16,483 bases of DNA, from NCBI GenBank assembly GCA_905199285.1, contig CAJKFZ010000033.1, positions 1 through 16,483 on the forward strand. The letters run 5' to 3'. Shown here in pieces: positions 6,704 to 13,989 of this stretch (position 1 is the stretch's first letter; each line of letters starts with the position of its first letter). The notes below the pieces were generated by a model. That model did not search any database. It was not told the origin of the DNA and saw only the letters and a list, made by a program, of their open reading frames with translations. Both the position numbers and the translations under genes were made by a program. This DNA comes from an uncultured Ruminococcus sp. (GTDB lineage: Bacteria > Bacillota > Clostridia > Oscillospirales > Ruminococcaceae).

Positions 6704-8922
6704 AATTTACGCTGTATACTGCCGACTGCACTGGCAACACCAAAAATACTGTCTATCCGCACCAGAAGGTTATTACCTTAGAGGCAGATCTCAAGAAAGC
6801 AGTCATCTGCGATCATGTATGTGCGCTGTACGACAACTTCTCACGCAGCGACGCCAATTTTCAGCTTTCCGATGTTGTGCCGATGGACTGCGACAACGAC
6901 CACTCCGATGAACCGGACGAATGGATCACACCCGAAAAGCTGTCAGACCTGCTCACAGATGTAGCATTTGCGGTCACATACAGCCGCCATCATATGCTGA
7001 CAAAAGGTACGGTATCCGCCCGTCCTCGTTTCCATGTATTTTTTCCGACTTCGCCCTGCAAAGATGCGGCATCGCACAAATCTGTCAAAGCCCGTATTTA
7101 CAAGGAGCTTCCTTTCTTTGACGGCAATGCACTTGATGCCTCCCGTTTCCTGTTCGGCTCGAAAGGTGACGTAGTCTGGCACGAAGGCAGTCTGACCATT
7201 GAGGACTGGCTGCTGCTCATGAAAACAAACCGAAGCATTCCGCAGGGACAGCGCAACAGCACCATGTCACGACTTGCGGGAAAACTGGTCAAGCGATTCG
7301 GTGTGACCGATGATGCACATCAGAAGTTCCTCGAAAAGGCTGCGGAGTGTGATCCGCCTCTTGACGATGATGAGCTGGAAGGTATCTGGGCAAGTGCCTG
7401 TAAGTTTGGCGACAAGGTTACATCGCAGGACGGATATATTCCACCCGACCAGTTCGGACAGAATCCTCTCCTCCCGGACGATTTCTCCGATGTTGGTGAA
7501 GCCCGCACCTTCGTGGACTGCTTCGGCGAGGAGGTCGCCTTCACAGTCGCTACCAACTATCTGCGTTACAACGGTGTCTATTGGGAGGAATCAGAACAGG
7601 CGGCAGTTATGGCAATGATTGAACATACCGACGCACAGCTTGCCGATGCGGAATCTAAGATGGAGGAAGAACTGTGTGCGCTGGAAAAGCTCGGTGTTCC
7701 CAGAGCACTTGCGAAAGCAGGCGGTAAGAAGTTCCGTGATAGTCTGAATCCTGAACAGCTTGCTGCCTACGGGCTGTACAGTTTTGAGAAGCTGTATCAC
7801 GATTTCGTGATGAAGTACCGCAATATCCGCAGTCTGAATAACGCTCTTGATGCCGCAAAGCCGCTGGTATTGAAACACCCGGAGCAGCTTGACGGCAATC
7901 CCATGCTGCTGAATACGCCCGGCGGCACATATGACCTTACGAAAGGAATTGACGGCTGGAGAGCAACTGATCCGGCTGACCTTATCACCAAAGTAACGGC
8001 GGTTGTGCCGAATGACGAGGGTAAGCAGTTATGGGAGGATGCCTTGCAGGTATTCTTCTGCGGCGACCAAAGTCTGATCGACTATGTGCAGATGATCTGC
8101 GGACTTTGTCTGATAGGCAAGGTGTACACAGAAGCCATGATTATTGCTTATGGTGACGGTCGCAACGGCAAGTCTACCTTTTGGAATGTGATTTATAAGG
8201 TTCTCGGCAGCTATTCCGGCAACATCTCCGCCGATGCCCTGACCGTCAATTGCAAGCGTAATGTCAAGCCCGAAATGGCGGAGCTGAAGGGCAAACGCCT
8301 GATTATTGCTGCCGAGCTGCAGGAAGGTATGCGCCTGAACACCAGCGTGGTAAAGCAGCTCTGTTCGACCGATCCCATTTTCGCAGAAAAGAAATTCAAA
8401 GCGCCATTCTCTTTCGAGCCGAGCCATACGCTGGTGCTGTATACCAACCATCTGCCGAAAGTATCGGCTTCTGATGACGGTACATGGCGCAGATTAATTG
8501 TAATTCCATTTCAGGCGAAAATTCAGGGACAGGCTGACAAGAAGAATTACACACAGCATCTTATTGACAATGCAGGCGGTGCGGTACTTTCGTGGCTGAT
8601 CGAAGGTGCGAAAAAGGTGGTCGCCGCAGATTTCAAGGTAGACCGCCCACAATGTGTGTTGGATGCTATCGGTGCTTACCGTGACGGAAACGACTGGCTC
8701 GGCTCTTTCATCAATGATTGCTGTGAAGTGGACAAGAGCTATCAGGCAAAATCCGGCGACCTCTACAAGGAATACCGTGATTATTGTACGGCAAACGGCG
8801 AGTATATTCGCAGCACTACTGACTTTTATGGTGCTTTGGAGCAGGCAGGCTTCAAGAGAAAAAAGACAATGACCTGTAATGTTATTATGGGCATTGCCAT
8901 CAAATCAGACTTTTTAAACTAA
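6700..8922 (+). CDS. Phage primase-helicase (prim-pol plus D5-type ATPase)
   Basis: A 740-residue fusion protein. The N-terminus has the marks of an archaeo-eukaryotic type primase: the hhDhD motif at MDCDND (D63, D65), RFHVFFP with H112, and an acidic FFDGNALDASRF (D141 or D146). Residues about 190-250 look like a primase C-terminal linker domain (QGQRNSTMSRLAGKLVKRFG). The C-terminal half is a D5/P4-type superfamily 3 helicase: Walker A GDGRNGKST (485-493), a following LKGKRLIIAAEL Walker B-like strand, and the FEPSHTLVLYTNHLPKV motif. Such proteins lay primers and unwind DNA at the phage origin. It is coupled to the preceding gene by ATGA, and the candidate origin lies just downstream. Confidence 0.93.
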   Translation: MKFTLYTADCTGNTKNTVYPHQKVITLEADLKKAVICDHVCALYDNFSRSDANFQLSDVVPMDCDNDHSDEPDEWITPEKLSDLLTDVAFAVTYSRHHMLTKGTVSARPRFHVFFPTSPCKDAASHKSVKARIYKELPFFDGNALDASRFLFGSKGDVVWHEGSLTIEDWLLLMKTNRSIPQGQRNSTMSRLAGKLVKRFGVTDDAHQKFLEKAAECDPPLDDDELEGIWASACKFGDKVTSQDGYIPPDQFGQNPLLPDDFSDVGEARTFVDCFGEEVAFTVATNYLRYNGVYWEESEQAAVMAMIEHTDAQLADAESKMEEELCALEKLGVPRALAKAGGKKFRDSLNPEQLAAYGLYSFEKLYHDFVMKYRNIRSLNNALDAAKPLVLKHPEQLDGNPMLLNTPGGTYDLTKGIDGWRATDPADLITKVTAVVPNDEGKQLWEDALQVFFCGDQSLIDYVQMICGLCLIGKVYTEAMIIAYGDGRNGKSTFWNVIYKVLGSYSGNISADALTVNCKRNVKPEMAELKGKRLIIAAELQEGMRLNTSVVKQLCSTDPIFAEKKFKAPFSFEPSHTLVLYTNHLPKVSASDDGTWRRLIVIPFQAKIQGQADKKNYTQHLIDNAGGAVLSWLIEGAKKVVAADFKVDRPQCVLDAIGAYRDGNDWLGSFINDCCEVDKSYQAKSGDLYKEYRDYCTANGEYIRSTTDFYGALEQAGFKRKKTMTCNVIMGIAIKSDFLN

Positions 8923-8924
8923 TC

Positions 8925-9071
8925 GACTTCCATACAAAAGGCTTAAAAACGTCGTAAAATCGGGAATATGGAAGTCATAGGAAGTCATATCCAAACTTTA
9001 CGCAGGCGAGAAAAAAAGTATATTTTTTTCCTATATATAAAGGTTTGCAAACGACTTCCTATGACTTCCAT
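8925..9071. repeat. Candidate replication origin: iteron-like inverted repeat around an AT-rich core
   Basis: ATGGAAGTCATAGGAAGTC (8968-8986) and GACTTCCTATGACTTCCAT (9053-9071) are perfect 19-bp inverted copies. Each arm holds two GGAAGTC units ten bases apart, and a fifth unit, GACTTCCAT, is at 8925-8933 just after the primase-helicase stop. Between the arms is an AT-rich stretch with seven A (9011-9017) facing seven T (9023-9029). Initiator-binding iterons plus an AT-rich unwinding region next to the helicase gene is the usual design of a phage origin. It could alternatively be an operator for the genes that follow. There is no gene in this gap. Confidence 0.6.
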
Positions 9072-9094
9072 AAAACCACAGAAAGGGCTATATT

Positions 9095-9376
9095 ATGCGA
9101 GAAAAATCAATTGAAGAAAAACTGGTTGCTGCCGTGAAAGTCGCGGGCGGTATCTGCTGGAAGTTCACCTCTCCCGGAACGGCAGGAGTTCCCGACCGCA
9201 TCGTATTGATGCCGTTCGGCAGAATCGGTTTCGTGGAGGTAAAAGCACCCGGCGAAAAGCCACGACCGCTGCAGCGGCTTCGTATCAAAACAATTCGGCG
9301 GCTGGGTTTCAAAGCTTTTGTGTTGGACAGCCCCGATCAGATTGGAGGAATCGTTGATGCAATACAAACCCCATGA
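9095..9376 (+). CDS. VRR-NUC domain nuclease
   Basis: A 93-residue stand-alone VRR-NUC protein. The nuclease core can be read as E7/E8 in the first helix, PGTAGVPDRIVL with D34, FVEVKAPG with E48-V-K50, and Q60 in the following helix. This is the PD-(D/E)xK fold found in FAN1 and in many small phage proteins. The ribosome site is GAAAGGG at 9081-9087. It overlaps the SNF2 helicase gene by 20 bases, and the pair is often found together in Firmicute phages, which suggests they act jointly on branched or damaged DNA. The structure-specific activity known for some phage VRR-NUC proteins is assumed here, not shown. Confidence 0.9.
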   Translation: MREKSIEEKLVAAVKVAGGICWKFTSPGTAGVPDRIVLMPFGRIGFVEVKAPGEKPRPLQRLRIKTIRRLGFKAFVLDSPDQIGGIVDAIQTP

Positions 9377-10691
9377 TTATCAGAAATTCGCCGTGGACTT
9401 CATTGAAACACACCCGCAGGCGGCAGTCCTGCTGGAATGCGGACTCGGCAAGACAAGCATCACCCTGACAGCGCTGAACAACCTCATGTTTGACCGTTTT
9501 GAGGTTCGCAAGCCGTTGATTATCGCTCCCATCCGTGTATGCAGAAACAGTTGGCCTGCAGAGCTTGCAAAGTGGGATCACCTGAACAGCATGACCTACA
9601 GTCTGGTGCTGGGCAGCAGAGATGAAAGACTTAAGGCATTGAACACCAAAGCGGATATTTATATCATCAACCGTGAAAATGTACAGTGGCTCATTGAGGA
9701 AAGCGGAATGCCATTTGATTTCGATATGGTAATAATTGACGAAATGTCGAGTTTCAAGAATCACCAGTCCAAACGTTTCAAGGCACTGCGGAAGGTTCGT
9801 CCTTTCGTCAAGCGCATTGTGGGACTGACCGGAACACCGTGCAGCAACGGACTCATGGATTTGTGGGCGCAGTTTCGTCTGCTGGACAAAGGCGAGCGTC
9901 TCGGAAAGCGAATCGGGCAGTACCGTGATGCTTTCTTTACCTCGGACTGGAACGGTTTCACATATACAGCACGAAAAGGTGCGGAAAAGGAAATATACGG
10001 CAAAATCGCCGATATCAGCATTTCCATGAAAACAACCGACCACCTGACGATGCCGGAACTAATCATGACAGCCGATAACGTGCAGCTTGATGAAGCGGCG
10101 GCAACAGTCTATAAGGACATGGAACAGAATATGTGCATCGACTTCGTGCGTGATTCCATAACAGCGGCAAATGCAGGTGTCCTGTGTGGAAAGCTGACAC
10201 AGCTTGCCAGTGGTGCAGTTTATACCGACAGCGGTAGCGTGATGCGGATACATTCACACAAGCTGGATACATTGGAAGATTTGATCGAAGCACAGAACGG
10301 CAAACCCGTTTTAATCGCCTACTGGTATAAGCATGAACGGGACAGCATCAGGGAGCGTTTTGAGTGCAGGGAGATCAAGACCGATGCAGACATCACCGAC
10401 TGGAATGCCGGCAAAATACCAATTGCACTGATTCAGCCTTCTTCTGCAGGACATGGTCTGAATCTGCAAAATGGAGGCAGCACGATTATCTGGTACACAA
10501 TGCCGTGGTCGCTGGAGCTGTATCAGCAGACAAATGCGAGGCTCTGGCGTCAGGGACAGCAGTCCGAAACGGTTGTAATCCACCATCTTGTATCGGCGGG
10601 AACAATTGACGAGGATATTATGAAGGTTTTGGAAAATAAGGATAAAACACAGGCGGCAATGATGAGTGCCGTGAAAGCGAGGTTAAAATGA
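9357..10691 (+). CDS. SNF2/DEAD-like family DNA helicase
   Basis: A 444-residue superfamily 2 helicase of the phage SNF2 type. Motifs in order: Q-like DYQKFAV (8-13 region), Walker A ECGLGKTS (G29-L-G-K32-T33), DEMSS for the DExx box (D128, E129), LTGTPCSNGL for motif III, and a C-terminal SSAGHGLNLQNGG, IIWYTMPWSLELYQQTNARL and WRQGQ block for motifs V and VI. I chose ATG 9357 because GGAGGA (9344-9349) sits seven bases upstream; an in-frame start at 9318 would reach further into the VRR-NUC gene. It is coupled to the next gene by ATGA. It probably remodels forks or recombination intermediates during phage replication. Confidence 0.93.
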   Translation: MQYKPHDYQKFAVDFIETHPQAAVLLECGLGKTSITLTALNNLMFDRFEVRKPLIIAPIRVCRNSWPAELAKWDHLNSMTYSLVLGSRDERLKALNTKADIYIINRENVQWLIEESGMPFDFDMVIIDEMSSFKNHQSKRFKALRKVRPFVKRIVGLTGTPCSNGLMDLWAQFRLLDKGERLGKRIGQYRDAFFTSDWNGFTYTARKGAEKEIYGKIADISISMKTTDHLTMPELIMTADNVQLDEAAATVYKDMEQNMCIDFVRDSITAANAGVLCGKLTQLASGAVYTDSGSVMRIHSHKLDTLEDLIEAQNGKPVLIAYWYKHERDSIRERFECREIKTDADITDWNAGKIPIALIQPSSAGHGLNLQNGGSTIIWYTMPWSLELYQQTNARLWRQGQQSETVVIHHLVSAGTIDEDIMKVLENKDKTQAAMMSAVKARLK

Positions 10692-10882
10692 ACGACGGAT
10701 ACAAACTGCTGTCAGCGGCAATTATTGAGAGAGCTTTATTGGACTACAAACAGGCTTTGACCGAAAAGGACGAAGGCACAATCCGTGAGTGTGAGCGTTT
10801 TCTGCGGTCACAGTGGTTTGCCTTTCTGTCCGACCTGAACGGTGAGAAGCTGATTTCTATGATAAGGGAGGAAGCAGCATGA
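10688..10882 (+). CDS. Small conserved phage protein, unknown function
   Basis: A 64-residue protein of mostly helical character, with MNDGYKLLSAAIIERALLDY at the start and a charged middle (TEKDEGTIRECERFLRS) followed by QWFAFLSDLNGEKLI. It overlaps both neighbours by ATGA, which argues strongly that it is translated. Short proteins of this pattern occur between the SNF2 helicase and the DUF1492 regulator in related phages. No catalytic or binding motif can be seen and I do not assign a role. Confidence 0.75.
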   Translation: MNDGYKLLSAAIIERALLDYKQALTEKDEGTIRECERFLRSQWFAFLSDLNGEKLISMIREEAA

Positions 10883-11304
10883 AAGAATACTGGAACAAGG
10901 CGGAACGACTCCGCAAACGCATCAACCGGAAAATACATGAAATATATCTTCTGCGTCAGAAAGCCGAGGGCATGAACGGCAGCGGTATCAACGATATGCC
11001 GAGAACCGTATCTCCCGACCACAGCAAAATGGAAGGTACGATTTTCAAAATTGTGGCGCTGGAACAGGAAATCAGAGAAACACAGGAGGAGTACGATGCC
11101 CTGATTGCCAATATGGAAATCCGCATCCGTCAGGTGGAGGACGGTGATGCCCGTGACCTGCTGTCCAAGCGTTACCTTGAATTCAAGCCGTGGTCGGAGA
11201 TCATGGGTGAAATGGGCTACAGCAAATCCCATGTATTCCGTCTACATAGTGAGGCTGTAGCAGCTCTCAAAAGTTGGGACATCGTGGGACTTGCAAACAC
11301 CTGA
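10879..11304 (+). CDS. DUF1492/ArpU-like late transcription regulator
   Basis: A 141-residue protein. The first 90 residues are charged and helical and probably form a coiled coil (LRKRINRKIHEIYLLRQKAE, then ALEQEIRETQEEYDALIANM). The C-terminus reads RDLLSKRYLEFKPWSEIMGE followed by a MGYSKSHVFRLHSEAVAALK helix-turn-helix, like sigma region 4. This is the DUF1492/ArpU type, commonly the last gene before the packaging genes in Firmicute phages; ArpU was linked to muramidase export control and such proteins are thought to act on late promoters. A strong promoter begins inside its last codons (11291), the natural target. The link between the two is inference. Confidence 0.85.
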   Translation: MKEYWNKAERLRKRINRKIHEIYLLRQKAEGMNGSGINDMPRTVSPDHSKMEGTIFKIVALEQEIRETQEEYDALIANMEIRIRQVEDGDARDLLSKRYLEFKPWSEIMGEMGYSKSHVFRLHSEAVAALKSWDIVGLANT

Positions 11305-11319
11305 AATGTATGCTATAAT
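11291..11319 (+). promoter_or_regulatory. Strong SigA-type promoter, candidate late promoter
   Basis: TTGCAA (11291-11296), a 17-base spacer and a perfect TATAAT (11314-11319), with TGC just before the -10 giving an extended -10. The -35 overlaps the end of the DUF1492 gene. Transcription would start near 11326 and run into the hairpin at 11343. Confidence 0.75.
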
Positions 11320-11342
11320 GTAAAATAGGAAGATATATAAAG

Positions 11343-11372
11343 AGCCGTTGTGGTATGACCGCAGCGGCTTTT
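11343..11372 (+). terminator. Strong hairpin with short T tract just after the promoter
   Basis: AGCCGTTGTGGT (11343-11354) pairs along all 12 positions with ACCGCAGCGGCT (11358-11369), including two G-U pairs, across a three-base loop, followed by TTTTGTT. It would end the transcript from 11291 after roughly 45 bases unless read through, and it also ends the early operon. The HNH gene begins 25 bases further on. Confidence 0.65.
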
Positions 11373-11397
11373 GTTATGCCCAAAGGAGGTGTCGGCG

Positions 11398-11748
11398 ATG
11401 CCGAGGAAGGCGCTGAAACCCTGCAAGCATTCCGGCTGTCCCAATCTGACAGAGGGTAAATACTGTGAGGAGCATAAACCTCTCCACCCTGACAGACCTT
11501 CGGCAGAAAGCCGTGGCTACAACAGCAGATGGCGTAAGCTTTCACAGCAGTATCTTCGTAAGCATCCGCTTTGTGTACGATGTCTTGCCAATGGAAGATT
11601 CACCAAAGCAACTGTTACAGATCACATCATTCCCCACCGTAATCGTCCGGAACTGATGTGGGATGAGAGCAATTTTCAGGCACTCTGTAAATACTGCCAT
11701 GACAAAAAGACATGGACGGAGGATAAGAATCCTGAGTACACCTACTGA
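11398..11748 (+). CDS. HNH endonuclease of the packaging module
   Basis: A 116-residue HNH nuclease. The N-terminus has a small zinc-finger-like C9-x4-C14 and C23-x2-H26; the nuclease domain has the metal cysteines C59-x2-C62 and C97-x2-C100 and the HNH residues H76 (TDHIIPH), N92 (SNFQALC) and H101. The start at 11398 follows AAAGGAGGTG (11382-11391); a longer in-frame TTG start at 11371 would place the ribosome site inside the gene. HNH proteins next to the small terminase gene are known to take part in cos cleavage with terminase in HK97-like phages. That role is the best reading here, given the repeat-rich region right after the stop codon. Confidence 0.92.
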   Translation: MPRKALKPCKHSGCPNLTEGKYCEEHKPLHPDRPSAESRGYNSRWRKLSQQYLRKHPLCVRCLANGRFTKATVTDHIIPHRNRPELMWDESNFQALCKYCHDKKTWTEDKNPEYTY

Positions 11749-11845
11749 CCGCCTGGGGCGTAAAAATCCCTAAAAATCGGAATAAAAATCTACCGGCGCT
11801 CCCTCTCACGCAGAAAATCCGGATTTCAAACGGGGTATTGACCCC
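11749..11845. other. Candidate cos/packaging site
   Basis: Non-coding stretch between HNH and small terminase genes. TAAAAATC occurs three times (11761-11768, 11771-11778, 11783-11790), 10 and 12 bases apart, about one helix turn each. It is followed by a GC-rich run (11793-11811), a perfect 12-bp palindrome AAATCCGGATTT (11815-11826) and a GGGGT-ATTG-ACCCC hairpin (11832-11845). In cos phages the cut site and terminase-binding repeats are found here. The exact cut position cannot be read from one sequence. Confidence 0.45.
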
Positions 11846-11889
11846 TGACATTATAAAGAACTCGGAATACTCCAAAAATACGATGTTTT

Positions 11890-11914
11890 CCCGACTTTTC
11901 AGTCGGGATTTTTT
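11890..11914 (+). terminator. Rho-independent terminator before the small terminase gene
   Basis: CCCGACT (11890-11896), loop TTTC, AGTCGGG (11901-11907), then ATTTTTT. A 7-bp GC-rich stem with a good T run. It would end transcripts that have passed the HNH gene, so terminase expression needs read-through or a separate promoter; I saw no convincing promoter between here and 12040. Confidence 0.75.
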
Positions 11915-12039
11915 ATGCTCATTTTACGCTGACGTTTGATTTTTGTTTGAATTTTTTGAGGAGGTCGGCTGAGCATGAGGCAGGATGCTGCTCGAATGCG
12001 AAGTTGTGCCTCTCAGGATGAAAGGAGGCTGAAAGCATC

Positions 12040-12564
12040 ATGGCAAAAGACGGTACAAATCGGGGCGGTGCAAGAGCAGGTGCAGGACGTCCGAGAAAAT
12101 CACTTGCAGACAAAATCGCAGAGGGAAAATCGGCAGAAGTCATGATGCAGCCTGCGGAGATTGAATCTGCTGACGTTCCACCTGTGCGTGAGTTTATGCA
12201 GGAGTTACAGCGTGACGGTACAAAACTTCTCGCTGATGAGGTGTATACAGAAACTTATCAGTGGCTAAATGAGCGTTCCTGTGAAAAAATTGTCAGCCGT
12301 CAGCTTGTGGAACAGTATGCAATGAGTATTTCTCGTTGGATACACTGCGAGCAGATTGTCACCAAGTACGGATATATTTCAAAGCATCCGACAACGAACG
12401 CTGCCATTGCTTCACCCTATGTTGCGATGTCGCAGAATTATATGAAACAGGCAAATCAAATCTGGAATCAGATTTTTCAGATCGTCCGAGAAAATTGTTC
12501 CGTTGAATTTCAGGGCAATCCGCAAGACGATATGATGGAAAATTTGCTCCGTGGAAGAAAGTGA
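12040..12564 (+). CDS. P27-like phage terminase small subunit
   Basis: A 174-residue protein. The N-terminus carries the typical GGARAGAGRPRKS basic Gly/Arg-rich tract (residues 9-20), and the middle and C-terminal parts (LVEQYAMSISRWIHCEQIVT, and SKHPTTNAAIASPYVAMSQN followed by YMKQANQIWNQI) match the P27 family of small terminase subunits. These bind the packaging site and direct the large subunit. The ribosome site is AAAGGAGG at 12021-12028, 11 bases before the ATG. It comes after the HNH gene and the candidate cos region, as in HK97-like phages. The large subunit is not in the window and would be expected to the right of the methyltransferase genes. Confidence 0.88.
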   Translation: MAKDGTNRGGARAGAGRPRKSLADKIAEGKSAEVMMQPAEIESADVPPVREFMQELQRDGTKLLADEVYTETYQWLNERSCEKIVSRQLVEQYAMSISRWIHCEQIVTKYGYISKHPTTNAAIASPYVAMSQNYMKQANQIWNQIFQIVRENCSVEFQGNPQDDMMENLLRGRK

Positions 12565-12571
12565 GGACTTT

Positions 12572-12733
12572 ATGAAAGCAAACGTAGACACACAATTCTG
12601 GCGTGACTTGAAGAACAGCCGCCAGCATCTCACCAAACAGCAGTACAGAACTCTGAAAGGTCAAGCGGTCAAAGGTCATGTTATGGACGCTCGAAAAGGT
12701 CTGCAAAAAATTCTGCACAGGAGGGCTGGATGA
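12572..12733 (+). CDS. Short basic conserved phage protein, unknown function
   Basis: Fifty-three residues, strongly basic, with the recognisable FWRDLKNSRQHLTKQQYRTL run followed by KGQAVKGHVMDARKGLQKIL. Short proteins with this LTxQQYRTLKGQ pattern recur near methyltransferase and terminase genes in Clostridia phages. ATG 12572 has GAGG six bases upstream; a GTG at 12551 would add seven residues and overlap the small terminase stop. The stop overlaps the next start. A nucleic acid contact is plausible from the charge, but no function is known. Confidence 0.75.
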   Translation: MKANVDTQFWRDLKNSRQHLTKQQYRTLKGQAVKGHVMDARKGLQKILHRRAG

Positions 12734-13989
12734 TGAAAACAACTACAGAATTTCAGCTTGTGAATATTGACAAGCTCGTTCCCTATGCCAACAACGCCAG
12801 AACCCATAACAAGGAACAGATTTTGAAACTTCGCTCTTCCCTTCGTGAGTTTGGATTTGTGAATCCTGTTATCATTGACAGAAACTACAACGTACTTGCA
12901 GGTCATGGCAGAATCGAGGCTGCAAAGGCAGAGGGTATTGCAGAAGTTCCTTGTGTGTACGCTGACCATCTTACCGAAGCCCAGAAAAAAGCATATATTC
13001 TCGCCGATAACAGAATGGCTCTTGACGCCGGATGGGACGATGAACTTCTTGCTGTCGAAATGGAAGAATTACAGAATCTTGGCTTTGACCTCGGTCTCAC
13101 CGGATTTGATGAAAAAGAAATCGCCGACTTGTTTGATACAAACGGCGATGATGTAAAAGACGATGAATTTGACCTGACAGAAGCTCTTGAAAAGGCTGCG
13201 TTCGTTCAGCGTGGTGACATCTGGACTGTCGGCAGGCATAAGCTTATGTGCGGTGATGCTACAAATCCTGATGATGTTTCCGCTCTGATGGGTGAAACGA
13301 AGGCAAATCTGATTCTCACAGATCCTCCGTACGGAGTATCTTTCAAAAGCTCCAGCGGACTTACCATTCAGAACGACAGCATGAAGAATGAGGAGTTTTA
13401 TACATTCCTGCTTTCCGCTTTTAAGTGCATGGCTGACCATCTTGAAAAAGGCGGTGCGGCATATGTTTTTCACGCTGATACTGAGGGATTGAACTTCCGA
13501 AAAGCATTTATTGACGCAGGCTTTCATCTTGCCGGCTGCTGTATCTGGGTAAAAGACAGTCTTGTTCTCGGACGCTCCGATTATCAGTGGCAGCATGAAC
13601 CTGTGCTTTATGGCTTTATGCAAAATGGTAAACATCCGTGGTACTCCGACCGCAAACAGACTACTATCTGGAACTTTGACAAGCCAAAACGAAATGCAAA
13701 TCATCCTACTTCAAAGCCGCTTGACCTTCTCAGCTATCCTATCGGCAATTCCACGCAGGAAAATGCCGTGGTAATTGATACATTCGGCGGCAGCGGCTCA
13801 ACTCTCATGGCTTGTGAACAGATGAACCGCATTTGTTACACAATGGAACTTGACGAAAAATATGCGTCTGTTATTCTTCGCCGATATGTCGAAGATACCG
13901 GCAACCCTGACGGTGTATTTGTCATTCGTGACGGTAAACAGATACCATATTCGGAACTGGTGAAAGAGGTGGAAATGCCAGATGCATAA
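12730..13989 (+). CDS. ParB-domain DNA methyltransferase (N6-adenine or N4-cytosine)
   Basis: A 419-residue fusion. Residues 8-110 form a ParB/Srx-like domain: LVNIDKLVPYANNART, VNPVIID, and the AGHGRIEAAK ligand loop (58-64). The rest is an amino-methyltransferase with motif IV DPPYG (198-202) ahead of the SAM-binding motif I TFGGSGST (351-358), the beta-class order. The TSKPLDLL motif before motif I also fits the class. It methylates exocyclic amino groups in DNA; the target sequence is unknown. Start codons at 12730 and 12733 are both possible; the first overlaps the preceding stop. It overlaps the C5-methyltransferase gene by eight bases. No restriction enzyme partner is visible, so it looks like a solitary phage enzyme. 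Confidence 0.93.
   Translation: MMKTTTEFQLVNIDKLVPYANNARTHNKEQILKLRSSLREFGFVNPVIIDRNYNVLAGHGRIEAAKAEGIAEVPCVYADHLTEAQKKAYILADNRMALDAGWDDELLAVEMEELQNLGFDLGLTGFDEKEIADLFDTNGDDVKDDEFDLTEALEKAAFVQRGDIWTVGRHKLMCGDATNPDDVSALMGETKANLILTDPPYGVSFKSSSGLTIQNDSMKNEEFYTFLLSAFKCMADHLEKGGAAYVFHADTEGLNFRKAFIDAGFHLAGCCIWVKDSLVLGRSDYQWQHEPVLYGFMQNGKHPWYSDRKQTTIWNFDKPKRNANHPTSKPLDLLSYPIGNSTQENAVVIDTFGGSGSTLMACEQMNRICYTMELDEKYASVILRRYVEDTGNPDGVFVIRDGKQIPYSELVKEVEMPDA

Noticed and set aside
11398..11748. HNH gene as the restriction partner of the two methyltransferases
   Set aside because: It stands between the late promoter and the small terminase gene, next to a cos-like region, where packaging HNH proteins are found; the methyltransferases look solitary.
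11975..12145. A 56-codon rightward frame with a GAGGAGG site upstream, starting MRQDAARMRS
   Set aside because: It overlaps the small terminase gene out of frame for most of its length, and its later part is a shadow of the Gly/Arg-rich terminase start. It may be a remnant of an older gene, but translation is not supported.
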